Below are positions 50,169 through 60,003 of a DNA stretch of 64,000 nt, in pieces. Both the position numbers and the translations under genes were made by a program. How positions within the stretch are numbered: the stretch's first letter is position 1; each line of letters opens with the position of its first letter. The stretch is from Methylibium rhizosphaerae (GTDB lineage Bacteria > Pseudomonadota > Gammaproteobacteria > Burkholderiales > Burkholderiaceae_C). The stretch covers positions 1 to 64,000 of the forward strand of contig NZ_SWAR01000031.1 of NCBI RefSeq assembly GCF_006386545.1. Reading direction: 5' to 3'. The notes under the pieces were generated by a model. That model saw nothing but the letters and a program-made list of their open reading frames with translations. It was not told the origin of the DNA and searched no databases.

Positions 50169-52421
50169 ATGAATGCCTCGCAGTCGTTCGCCGATGAAGA
50201 CCCGCTGTTGTCGCCGCGGGTGCTGCTGGTCGACGACGACGAAGTCAACCTGCTGCTGACTTCCATCGCGCTGCGCGAGCGAGGGTTTTCCATCACCGAG
50301 GCGCCCAGCGGCGAGCGGGCCCTGCAGCTGCTGGCCGACTGGCTGCCCGACGTCATCGTGCTCGACGCCATGATGCCCGGCATGGACGGGTTCGAGACCT
50401 GCCGCGAGCTGCGCCAGCTGCCGGGTTTCGAGTCGCTGCCGGTGCTCATGCTCACCGGGCTGGACGACGATGCCTCCATCACCCGGGCCTATGAAGCCGG
50501 CGCGACCGACTTCTTCGTGAAGTCCACGCAGTGGAGCCTGCTGGCCGGCCGGCTGCGCTACCTGCTGCGCTCGGCGCGCACCCGCCAGGAGCTCGAACGC
50601 AGCAAGGCCAAGCTGGCGCGCGCCCAGGACCTCGCCCGCATGGGCAGCTTCGACTGGCGGCGCACGCAAGGCGGGCTGAATCTTTCGGTCGAGGGCCTGC
50701 GCGTGTTCGGGCTCGGGCCGGGCGACAAGCTGGGCTTCCGCGAACTCAGCCGCATGGTGCCGGAGGACGACCGCAACGGCTTCATGACCATCCTGCACGA
50801 GGTCGTGAAGCACAGCACCGTGCTGTGCACCGACATCCCGGTCACGCTGCTCGACGGCCGCCAGCGCATCGTGCACGTCGAGGCGGAGCCCGAATTCAAC
50901 GAGCAGGGCGGCCTGTCCGGCTACACCGGCATCGTGCAGGACGTGACCGACCGCCGCATCGCCGAAGACAAGATCAAGCACCTGGCCAACTTCGACGCAC
51001 TGACCGGCCTGCCCAACCGCCGCCAGCTCATCTGGCGCGCTGAGCGCGCCCTCGAACATGCGAAGCGGCTGAACCACCAGGTCGGCCTGCTGCTGATCGA
51101 CCTCGACCGCTTCAAGATCATCAACGACACGCTGGGCCACGGCGCCGGCGACGAGCTGCTGATGGAAGTGGCGCGCCGCCTGCGCTCCTGCGTACGCCAT
51201 TCCGACCAGGTCATCGAGAGCTCGCTCGAGTCCACGGGCTCGCGCTCCCACCGCACGCTCGAAGCCGTGGGCCGGCTGGGCGGCGACGAGTTCGTGGCGC
51301 TGCTGCCCGAAGTGGCCGACGAGCGTGACGCCGAACGGGTGGCGCTGCGCATCCTCGACGTGATGCGCGAGCCCATTTTCGTGGGCGGCCAGGAATGCTT
51401 CGTCACCGCCAGCGTGGGCATCGCGCTGTTCCCTCGCGACGGCATGAGTGTGGCCGACCTGCTGCGCAACTCCGACGTGGCCATGTACTCGGTCAAGTCT
51501 CAGGGCCGCAACGCTGCCACGCTGTACCGCCCGCACCTGGCCGGCAAGGGCCGCGAGAAGCTCGAGCTCGAAAGCGCGCTGCACAAGGCGCTGGAGCGCG
51601 ACGAGCTGGTGCTGCACTACCAGCCGAAGGTCGACGTGCGTTCGGCCCGCATGGTGGGTGCCGAGGCGCTGATGCGCTGGCAGCGCAACGGCGTGCTGGT
51701 GCCGCCGGGCGACTTCATCCCGCTGGCCGAGGAAACCGGCCTCATCACGCCGATGAGCGAATGGGCCATCCGCGAGGCGGCGCGCCAGGCCAAGATCTGG
51801 CAGCAGAGCATCGGCTTCGACGCGTCCATCGCCGTCAACCTGCCCAGCCGCCTGTTCGAGCGCACCGACCTCGTCGAGCACATCCACCATGCCGTGGGCG
51901 CCTACGGCGTGCCGCACCGTTCCATCGAGCTCGAGATCACCGAAACAGGCCTGATGAAGGACCTGCAGAACGTGATCCCGTCGCTGCACCGGCTCAACGA
52001 GATCGGCGTGGAGATCTCGATCGACGACTTCGGCACCGGCTATTCGTCGCTCGCCTACCTGACTGCGCTGCCGATCAGCGAGCTCAAGATCGACCGTTCC
52101 TTCGTGCGCGACCTGGGCGTCACGCTGCAGAGCTCGGCGGTGGTCACCGCCATCATCGCGCTGAGCCGCTCGCTCGGCCTGCGCGTGGTGGCCGAAGGCG
52201 TGGAGAACCTGCGCCAGATGGAAGTGCTCAATCGCCTGGGTTGCACCGTGATGCAGGGCTTCCTGTTCAGCAAGGCCCTGCCGCCCGACGAACTCGAGGA
52301 ATGGCTCCGGCAGACGGTGCTGCCTCGCAAGGCACCCTGGATCGGCAAGGCCGGCGACGGCGATGCCGATCTCCTGCACGTGGCCTCCTCACGCGGCGCA
52401 CGCAATTCCCCCGTCAGCTGA
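50169..52421 (+). CDS. response regulator with PAS, GGDEF and EAL domains
   Basis: The 750-residue protein starts with a receiver (VLLVDDDEVNLLLTS, Asp in VIVLDAMMPGMDG, Lys in FFVKST). A PAS domain lies at about 145-265. GGDEF covers about 280-445, with the intact motif GRLGGDEFVALL near 370. EAL covers about 455-705, with an intact EALMRW near 497 and ETGLMKDL, DDFGTGYSS, KIDRSFV and EGVE. Both c-di-GMP synthesis and breakdown are possible; one probably dominates. The 2-bp gap to the hybrid kinase gene indicates one transcript, and its receiver is a plausible target of the Hpt domain. Confidence 0.95.
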   Translation: MNASQSFADEDPLLSPRVLLVDDDEVNLLLTSIALRERGFSITEAPSGERALQLLADWLPDVIVLDAMMPGMDGFETCRELRQLPGFESLPVLMLTGLDDDASITRAYEAGATDFFVKSTQWSLLAGRLRYLLRSARTRQELERSKAKLARAQDLARMGSFDWRRTQGGLNLSVEGLRVFGLGPGDKLGFRELSRMVPEDDRNGFMTILHEVVKHSTVLCTDIPVTLLDGRQRIVHVEAEPEFNEQGGLSGYTGIVQDVTDRRIAEDKIKHLANFDALTGLPNRRQLIWRAERALEHAKRLNHQVGLLLIDLDRFKIINDTLGHGAGDELLMEVARRLRSCVRHSDQVIESSLESTGSRSHRTLEAVGRLGGDEFVALLPEVADERDAERVALRILDVMREPIFVGGQECFVTASVGIALFPRDGMSVADLLRNSDVAMYSVKSQGRNAATLYRPHLAGKGREKLELESALHKALERDELVLHYQPKVDVRSARMVGAEALMRWQRNGVLVPPGDFIPLAEETGLITPMSEWAIREAARQAKIWQQSIGFDASIAVNLPSRLFERTDLVEHIHHAVGAYGVPHRSIELEITETGLMKDLQNVIPSLHRLNEIGVEISIDDFGTGYSSLAYLTALPISELKIDRSFVRDLGVTLQSSAVVTAIIALSRSLGLRVVAEGVENLRQMEVLNRLGCTVMQGFLFSKALPPDELEEWLRQTVLPRKAPWIGKAGDGDADLLHVASSRGARNSPVS

Positions 52422-52431
52422 AGTCCTGTTT

Positions 52432-54180
52432 ATGAACGCCCCCACACGCGCCGCGCCGACGCGTGCCGCTGAACTGTCCCCTGCCGAACTGGCCAAGGCC
52501 GCCTTGCGGCGCCTGGTGATGGAGCGGCAGGAGCCCACGCCCGAGAACTACCAGCGTGCCTATCGGGCAGAAGCCGGTGAGGAGTCCGTGGCGGAGGAGC
52601 GCCCGGCCGCCGCCGGTGACGACGCCGGCGTGCAGGCCCATGCCTGGGCCGCGCTCATCGAGCGGGTGGTGCGCGGCGTGGAGCGCGGCGGCCGCAACTG
52701 GACGGCCGCGCGCAAGAAGGACAGCCTGCAGCGCGTGCTCGCCGGCAGCCGCAGCGACCCGGCCAAGCTGCAGCAGCGGCTGCAGCAGCTCATCGGCAGC
52801 TGGGACACCGACACCGCCGACGACCGCTCGCTCGAAACCTCGCCCAGCGCACCGGCGCCGATGTCGGCCACCGACTTCGGCGCGCTGCTGGAGACCCCGG
52901 CGGCCGGCGCGGCGCCGCCTGCCGCCGAGGCCCCGCCGCTGACGACGATCTCACTCGAGCCGCAGGTCGACGTGGGCGCTTGGTCGCGCATCGTGCAGGA
53001 CCTGGGCGCCACGGTGCAGTGCGCGCTGCCCACGACCGAAGTGCGCGGCCGCGAGGCGGCCGACGTGCTGCGGGCGCTGACCGACAAGCTGAAGCCGCCC
53101 GGCGCTGCCCATGCGGCCCTGGCCAGCGAAGTGGCCGAGGCCTGTGCGCAGGCGCAGCGGGTGCTGCAGCATCGGCACCACCTCGTCGCCCAGCTCGGCG
53201 TGCTCTGCTACGAGCTGACCGAAGGCCTGACCGACCTCGCCGAGGACGACTCATGGGTGCGTGGCCAGTGCGATGCGATGCGCACGCAGCTCGGCGACGG
53301 CCTCACCGCGCGCAGCGTGCGCTCGGTGGGCGACCTGCTGCATGGCACGCGCATGCGGCAGCAGCAGCTGCGCATCGAGCGGGCGCAGGCGCGCGAGGCG
53401 CTCAAGCTGTCGATCAACCGCATGCTGCAGGAGATTGCCGAGCTGGGCACGCACACCGGGCGCTTCCAGGACAGCGTTGTGCGCTATGCCGACGTGATCG
53501 AGAGCGCCGATTCGCTGGAGAGCCTGGCCGGCGTGGTGCGCGAGATGGTCGAGGAAACCCGCACGGTGCACGGCGTGGTGAGCCAGACGCAGGAGCGCCT
53601 GCAGGCCGAACACACCATGGCCGAGCAGATGTCCGAACGCGTGCGCCAGCTCGAGGCCGAGCTCAAGCGCCTGTCCGACGAGGTGTCGACCGACCAGCTC
53701 ACCCAGGTGGCCAACCGGCGCGGCATGCTGCAGGCCTTCGAGGTGGAGCGTTCACGCGTCGAGCGCGCCGGCAGCGACGGCTCGGGCAGCCTGGCGGTGG
53801 GCCTGATCGACGTGGACGACTTCAAGAAGCTCAACGACCAGTTCGGCCACACGACCGGCGACGAGGCGTTGAAATTCCTGGCGCAGCGGGTGAAGCAGGC
53901 GCTGCGGCCCAGCGACACGCTGGCGCGTTATGGCGGCGAGGAGTTCGTGGTGCTGCTGCCCGACACGCCGGTCACCGAAGCGCAGCAGGTGCTCACCCGG
54001 CTGCAGCGGGCCTTGTCGGCCGAGCTCTTCATGCACGAGAACAAGCAGACCTTCGTGACCTTCTCGGCCGGGGTCACGGTGTTTCGCCTGGGTGAGCGGG
54101 TCGAGGAGACGCTCGACCGCGCCGACGAAGCGCTCTACGAAGCCAAGCGCACCGGCAAGAACCGCACGTGCATCGCCTGA
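52432..54180 (+). CDS. diguanylate cyclase (GGDEF)
   Basis: The 582-residue protein has an unassigned N-terminal region (an Ala/Pro-rich part and long helices from about 230 to 410). It ends in a GGDEF domain (about 415-582) with DQLTQVANRRGMLQAF, VDDFKKLNDQFGHTTGDEAL and the active site RYGGEEFVVLLP near 500. It should make c-di-GMP. No membrane segment is visible. The ATG at 52432 is preferred because it begins the conserved N-terminus just after the upstream gene. An in-frame start at 52363 would overlap that gene by 59 bp. Confidence 0.93.
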   Translation: MNAPTRAAPTRAAELSPAELAKAALRRLVMERQEPTPENYQRAYRAEAGEESVAEERPAAAGDDAGVQAHAWAALIERVVRGVERGGRNWTAARKKDSLQRVLAGSRSDPAKLQQRLQQLIGSWDTDTADDRSLETSPSAPAPMSATDFGALLETPAAGAAPPAAEAPPLTTISLEPQVDVGAWSRIVQDLGATVQCALPTTEVRGREAADVLRALTDKLKPPGAAHAALASEVAEACAQAQRVLQHRHHLVAQLGVLCYELTEGLTDLAEDDSWVRGQCDAMRTQLGDGLTARSVRSVGDLLHGTRMRQQQLRIERAQAREALKLSINRMLQEIAELGTHTGRFQDSVVRYADVIESADSLESLAGVVREMVEETRTVHGVVSQTQERLQAEHTMAEQMSERVRQLEAELKRLSDEVSTDQLTQVANRRGMLQAFEVERSRVERAGSDGSGSLAVGLIDVDDFKKLNDQFGHTTGDEALKFLAQRVKQALRPSDTLARYGGEEFVVLLPDTPVTEAQQVLTRLQRALSAELFMHENKQTFVTFSAGVTVFRLGERVEETLDRADEALYEAKRTGKNRTCIA

Positions 54181-54195
54181 GGCGCTGCCTCAGGC
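54175..54195. terminator. bidirectional hairpin holding both stop codons
   Basis: GCCTGAGGC (54175-54183) pairs perfectly with GCCTCAGGC (54187-54195) over GCT. The TGA in the left arm ends the GGDEF gene. The TCA in the right arm is the TGA of hldD on the other strand. Confidence 0.75.
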
Positions 54196-55185
54196 CGGCT
54201 GCTGTGCGAGCCACTCCACGTATCGCCTGACGCCCGTCGCCACGTCGGCGAACGCGTGCTCGCAGCCGGCACTGCGCAGCGCGGTGAGGTCGGCCTGGGT
54301 GTGGCACTGGTACTTGCCGACCAGCGCTTCCGGGAAGGGGATGTAGCCCACCAGTCCCTGCTGGACCTGCTGGTCGAGTGACAGCGGCGCCTCGCCCTTG
54401 AGCGCGCGGCAGGCGTTCACCGTGGCATGCGCCACGTCGTTGAAAGGCTGCGCCTTGCCGCTGCCCAGGTTGAAGATGCCGCGCGCGGTAGGGTGCTCGA
54501 AGAACCAGAGGTTCACCGCCACCACGTCGTCGACGAACACGAAATCGCGCTGCTGCTGGCCGGGGCCGTAGCCGCCGTATTCGCCGAACAGCTTGACCTG
54601 CCCGTTCTCGCGGAACTGGTTGAAGTGGTGGAAGGCCACCGAGGCCATGCGGCCCTTGTGCTGCTCGCGCGGGCCGTAGACGTTGAAGTAGCGAAAGCCC
54701 GCCACCTGCACCGGCGACACCGCCAGGTGGCGGCGCACCACCTGGTCGAACAGCAGCTTCGAATAGCCGTAGACGTTGAGCGGATGCTCGAAGGCAGGCT
54801 CCTCGCGGAAGGTGGAGCTTGCGCCATAGGTGGCCGCCGACGACGCGTACAGCAGCCGAGTGCCCTGGGCCATGCAGGCGTCCAGCAGGTCCTTCGAGCA
54901 GCGGTAGTTGGTGTCGAGCATGTAGCGCCCGTTGTGCTCCATGGTGTCGGAGCAGGCACCTTCGTGGAACACCGCGTCGACCTTGCCGAATTCGCCGCGG
55001 GCGAAGCGGGCGTAGAAGTCGGTCTTGTCGAAGTAGTCGGAAATGCGCGCGCCCAGCAGGTTCTTGAACTTGGGGCCCTGGGTCAGGTTGTCGACGGCGA
55101 TGACGTCGTCGATGCCCAGCTTGTTGAGTCCCTGGACGATGTTGGCGCCGATAAAACCGGCCGCTCCGGTGACGACTACACGCAT
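54190..55185 (-). CDS. hldD: ADP-L-glycero-D-manno-heptose 6-epimerase
   Basis: HldD converts ADP-D-glycero-D-manno-heptose to the L-form used in the lipopolysaccharide inner core. The 331-residue extended SDR has [15 protein letters not shown] at the start and the catalytic pattern ASSAATYG ... [10 protein letters not shown] (Y-x-x-x-K). [20 protein letters not shown] and an ADP-heptose-binding tail follow. The current start is the ATG at 55185. Codons 2-11 are repeated exactly 92 bp upstream, next to the rfaE1 stop, where the original start seems to have been. Confidence 0.97.
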   Translation of the reverse strand: MRVVVTGAAGFIGANIVQGLNKLGIDDVIAVDNLTQGPKFKNLLGARISDYFDKTDFYARFARGEFGKVDAVFHEGACSDTMEHNGRYMLDTNYRCSKDLLDACMAQGTRLLYASSAATYGASSTFREEPAFEHPLNVYGYSKLLFDQVVRRHLAVSPVQVAGFRYFNVYGPREQHKGRMASVAFHHFNQFRENGQVKLFGEYGGYGPGQQQRDFVFVDDVVAVNLWFFEHPTARGIFNLGSGKAQPFNDVAHATVNACRALKGEAPLSLDQQVQQGLVGYIPFPEALVGKYQCHTQADLTALRSAGCEHAFADVATGVRRYVEWLAQQPA

Positions 55186-55274
55186 GGGTTTCTCCGGCCG
55201 GTTTCAGAGGAGGCTAACTTGCGAAAGCAAGTTATGCCGGAACTAAAACCGGCCGCTCCGGTGACGACTACACG
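55152..55274. repeat. 31-bp direct repeat flanking a short insertion at the hldD start
   Basis: The 31 bases at 55152-55182 are repeated exactly at 55244-55274. The first copy encodes the start of hldD; the second lies just downstream of the rfaE1 stop codon. The 61 bases between them contain a hairpin (AACTTGC-GAAA-GCAAGTT at about 55216-55233) and supply the present upstream region of hldD. Before the event the hldD ATG would have overlapped the rfaE1 stop as ATGA (55280-55277). Confidence 0.85.
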
Positions 55275-55276
55275 GG

Positions 55277-56212
55277 TCATGCGAACAACTCCTCGTAGCT
55301 GACGGTGGCCGTGCCGAACTTGCCGACCACGATGCCGCCGGCGCGGTTGGCATGCGCCACCGCTTCACGCAGCGGCAAGCCGCAGGCCAGCATGGCCGCC
55401 AGCGTGGCGATGACGGTATCGCCGGCGCCGGTCACGTCGAAGACTTCGCGCGCCTGGGCCGGCACGTGGAATTCGCCGGCCGCATCGAACAGCGACATGC
55501 CCTCTTCCGAACGGGTGAGCAGCAGGGCTTCGAGGCCAAGCTGCCGGCGCAGCGCGTGGGCGCGTTCGTGCAGCACGGCCTCGCTCGACCAGGCGCCGAT
55601 CACCTGCGCCAGCTCGGCGCGGTTGGGCGTGATCACGGTGGCCCCGGCGTAGCGGGAATAGTCGCTGCCCTTCGGGTCCACCAGCACCGGCTTGCCGGCC
55701 GCACGGGCGAGCTCGATCATGCGCGGGATGTGGGTGAGGCCGCCCTTGCCGTAGTCGGAGAACAGCACCGCGTCGTGCTCGGGCAGGGCCCGTTCGTAGT
55801 CGGCCAGCATCTGCGCCAGCACTTCATGGTCGGGCGTGTTCTCGAAATCGACGCGTATGAGCTGCTGCGAGCGGCCGATCACCCGCAGCTTCACGATGGT
55901 GTAGAGCTGCGGATCGCTGCCCAGCAGCGTGGCCACGCCGTCGCGCTCGAGCAGGCTCTTGAGCTTGCGGGCGGGTTCGTCGTCGCCCACCACGGTGAGC
56001 AGCGTGGCCTGGGCGCCCAGGGTCTTGGCGTTGAGCGCCACGTTGGCAGCGCCGCCCAGGCGCTCCTCTTCGCGGTTGACGCGCACCACCGGCACCGGCG
56101 CCTCGGGCGAGATGCGGTCCACCGCGCCGAACCAGTAGCGGTCGAGCATGGCATCGCCGACCACGAGCACGCGCGCCTGGGCCAGGCGTTCTTTCGGAAT
56201 GGGTTGGTTCAC
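55277..56212 (-). CDS. rfaE1: D-glycero-beta-D-manno-heptose-7-phosphate kinase
   Basis: This PfkB/ribokinase-family kinase makes heptose 1,7-bisphosphate for the lipopolysaccharide core. The protein has 311 residues and only the kinase half; the nucleotidyltransferase half of HldE is absent and must be encoded elsewhere. Motifs are VVGDAMLDRYWFG, EERLGGAANVALN near the N-terminus, and FDVTGAGDTVIATLAAMLACG with the catalytic Asp in G-A-G-D. The start is the GTG at 56212-56210 overlapping the lapB stop as GTGA; longer frames run into lapB. Confidence 0.95.
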   Translation of the reverse strand: MNQPIPKERLAQARVLVVGDAMLDRYWFGAVDRISPEAPVPVVRVNREEERLGGAANVALNAKTLGAQATLLTVVGDDEPARKLKSLLERDGVATLLGSDPQLYTIVKLRVIGRSQQLIRVDFENTPDHEVLAQMLADYERALPEHDAVLFSDYGKGGLTHIPRMIELARAAGKPVLVDPKGSDYSRYAGATVITPNRAELAQVIGAWSSEAVLHERAHALRRQLGLEALLLTRSEEGMSLFDAAGEFHVPAQAREVFDVTGAGDTVIATLAAMLACGLPLREAVAHANRAGGIVVGKFGTATVSYEELFA

Positions 56213-57366
56213 TGGTCCTCCAGCCGGTGCGGCGGGTAGCTGTCCCAGCTCAGGCAGCCTGGGCATTGCCAGAAATAGTGCTGGCCTTCGAAGCCGCAGG
56301 CGGCGCAGCGGTAGCGCTGCAGAGGCTTGGCGGCCGTGCCGATGGCCTGGCGCAGGTTTTCGATCTCGGCTGCGCTGAACGGCCGCTCGCTGGTCATGCG
56401 CTCCTGCAGCAGCCCGAGCGCCGCGGTCAGCGTCGGCTGGCTGCGCAGATGGGAGACCAGGCGCTCGCGGCGCGCCAGCGGGTCGGTCTCGAGCCGCGTC
56501 AGCGCCTGCAGCACGTCGACCGAAGGCGCACGTGCGTACAGGCTCTTCAGGCGTTCGAGCGCACGTGCCTGCTGGTCGCAGGCCACGGCGCTGGCGGCAT
56601 AGTCGCCGGCCACCAGCGAAAACGCCGCCGGGTTGATGGCCATCAGCTCGCTCCAGGCTTCGAGCGCGGCGTCGTGCCGCCCCTGGCGGGCCAGACGCTG
56701 GCCGGCCAGCACCAGCGGGCGGGCGGCCTGGGGTGCTGCTTCACGGGCGCGGTTCAGCGCGGCCTGAGCTTCGTCGGGCTGGTGGCGCGCATCCGCTTCC
56801 AGGGCCAGCTCGCACCAGTAGTTGGCAACACGCGCGGCAAACGAACCGGCGCCGGTGCTTTCGAGCTGGCGCGCGGTCTCGACGGCCGCACGCCAGTCGC
56901 GCGAGCGCTCGTACAGCGTGAGCAGCGACAGGCGTGCATCGGTGCCAAAGGCGGTGCCTTCGAGCGCCTTGAAGGCTTCCTCGGCGCGGTCGAACAGGCC
57001 GGCCTTCATGAAGTCCTGGGCCAGCGCGTGCTGGGCGCGTTCGCGCTCGGCGGGGGCGAGGTCCGCGCGGCCCAGCAGGTGCTGGTGCACGCGCACCGCG
57101 CGCTCGTATTCGCCGCGGCGGCGAAACAGGTTGCCGAGCGCGAAGTGCAGGTCCGACGTGCCCGGGTCCTGCTGCACCGCCTCGATGAAGGCGTCGATCG
57201 CCTTGTCCTGCTGCTCGTTGAGCAGCAGGTTCAGTCCCTTGAAATAAGCCTTCGGCGAGTCGCGCTCGTCGCGCTTCCACTGGCGGAAGTCCAGGCGCGA
57301 GGCCAGCCAGCCGAGCGCAAAGGCCACGGGCAGGCCGAGCAGCAGCCACTGCAGGTCAAAGTCCAT
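56209..57366 (-). CDS. lapB: lipopolysaccharide assembly protein LapB
   Basis: LapB (YciM) adjusts lipopolysaccharide synthesis by presenting LpxC to FtsH. The 385-residue protein has one N-terminal membrane anchor (8-25) and tetratricopeptide repeats over about 40-330 (for example KAYFKGLNLLLNEQQDKAIDAFIEAVQQDP). A C-terminal rubredoxin-like metal site has C-A-A-C-G and C-P-G-C near 355-372. It overlaps lapA by 11 bp and rfaE1 by 4 bp, so the lipopolysaccharide genes are coupled. Confidence 0.97.
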   Translation of the reverse strand: MDFDLQWLLLGLPVAFALGWLASRLDFRQWKRDERDSPKAYFKGLNLLLNEQQDKAIDAFIEAVQQDPGTSDLHFALGNLFRRRGEYERAVRVHQHLLGRADLAPAERERAQHALAQDFMKAGLFDRAEEAFKALEGTAFGTDARLSLLTLYERSRDWRAAVETARQLESTGAGSFAARVANYWCELALEADARHQPDEAQAALNRAREAAPQAARPLVLAGQRLARQGRHDAALEAWSELMAINPAAFSLVAGDYAASAVACDQQARALERLKSLYARAPSVDVLQALTRLETDPLARRERLVSHLRSQPTLTAALGLLQERMTSERPFSAAEIENLRQAIGTAAKPLQRYRCAACGFEGQHYFWQCPGCLSWDSYPPHRLEDQ

Positions 57367-57670
57367 CGCGGGGCGGGTGTTCCAGGGGGGCGAGGTCGGT
57401 GGCGGGCGGCGTCACTGTTTCGCCGGGCACCGGGATGGCAGGGCGATGGTGCTTCTGGGCCTCGCGGCGATGGCGCCACCAGCTGGGCACCATCGCCAGC
57501 ACGCCGAATGCGCAACCGAGCGCAAACGCCGCCAGCACGATGAAGACCATGGGCGCACGCCACTGGTGGCCGAAGAACCACTGCAGGGCTGCCTCGTGCT
57601 GGTTGTTCAGCGCGAAGGCGAAGAGAACGAAAAAGATGGCGGCTCGGAAGAGCCAGGTGAGGGCGCGCAT
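57356..57670 (-). CDS. lapA: lipopolysaccharide assembly protein LapA
   Basis: The 104-residue inner-membrane protein has two hydrophobic helices (about 5-20 and 40-62). The DUF1049 pattern is visible: FFVLFAFALNNQHEAALQWFFG ... APMVFIVLAAFALGCAFGVLAMVPSW. It partners LapB and overlaps its start. The tail is longer and Pro-rich compared with E. coli LapA. Confidence 0.95.
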   Translation of the reverse strand: MRALTWLFRAAIFFVLFAFALNNQHEAALQWFFGHQWRAPMVFIVLAAFALGCAFGVLAMVPSWWRHRREAQKHHRPAIPVPGETVTPPATDLAPLEHPPRDGL

Positions 57671-57720
57671 GCCAGCGCGATTCTAGGGTCTGCTGCGGGT
57701 GCAGCTCGCCTCGAAGAGGC

Positions 57721-58065
57721 TCAGAGCCCCGACTTCGGGTCGGTCGTGCGGTCGGCCTCGGGCAGAGGGTCGTCCACGACCGGGATCTGCGCATCGACCG
57801 ATTCGCGCAGCGCCTTGCCAGGCTTGAAATGAGGCACGAGCTTCTCGGGAATGATCACCTGCTCACCGGAACGCGGGTTGCGGCCCACGCGAGGCGGCCT
57901 GCGGTTGATCGAGAAACTGCCGAATCCTCTGATCTCGATGCGGTGCCCACGGGCGAGCGCATCGGACATCGCATCCAGGATGGTCTTGACGGCGAACTCG
58001 GTATCGCGGTGCGTCAGCTGGCCAAAACGTTCAGCCAGCAGGGCCACGAGATCGGATCGGGTCAT
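57721..58065 (-). CDS. ihfB: integration host factor beta subunit
   Basis: IHF-beta forms the DNA-bending IHF heterodimer. The 114-residue protein starts [30 protein letters not shown]. It carries the DNA-arm region [36 protein letters not shown]. The C-terminus has about 15 extra acidic residues. AAGGA precedes the ATG at 58065. The rpsA-ihfB order is conserved across proteobacteria. Confidence 0.97.
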   Translation of the reverse strand: MTRSDLVALLAERFGQLTHRDTEFAVKTILDAMSDALARGHRIEIRGFGSFSINRRPPRVGRNPRSGEQVIIPEKLVPHFKPGKALRESVDAQIPVVDDPLPEADRTTDPKSGL

Positions 58066-58139
58066 AAATCCTTGGCGATTACTGTGTGTGTGGGAAGAGG
58101 GCCAGAAGAAGCGGGGGCCGAAGCCCCCGCTGCACAGCA

Positions 58140-59858
<1,719 letters not shown>

Positions 59859-59872
59859 TGAGATTTCCTGGT

Positions 59873-59908
59873 GCCGGCGGACGCCGGCGGTGATTGCCAC
59901 GAAGTGGC
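59873..59908 (-). promoter_or_regulatory. hairpins in the rpsA leader
   Basis: GCCGGC (59873-59878) and GCCGGC (59883-59888) pair over 4 bases. GCCAC (59896-59900) and GTGGC (59904-59908) pair over 3. They lie 15 and 38 bases before the start codon. S1 controls its own translation through leader hairpins in E. coli; that these do so is inferred. Confidence 0.45.
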
Positions 59909-60003
59909 GGTTGGTTGTCGAAAACCGGCTCCTCAGCGCGCTTGGCTAGCGCAGGTGGGGAAGAGCCGGAACCCGGAGCGGCGCGCGGAAGCGTCTTGTG
60001 GAC

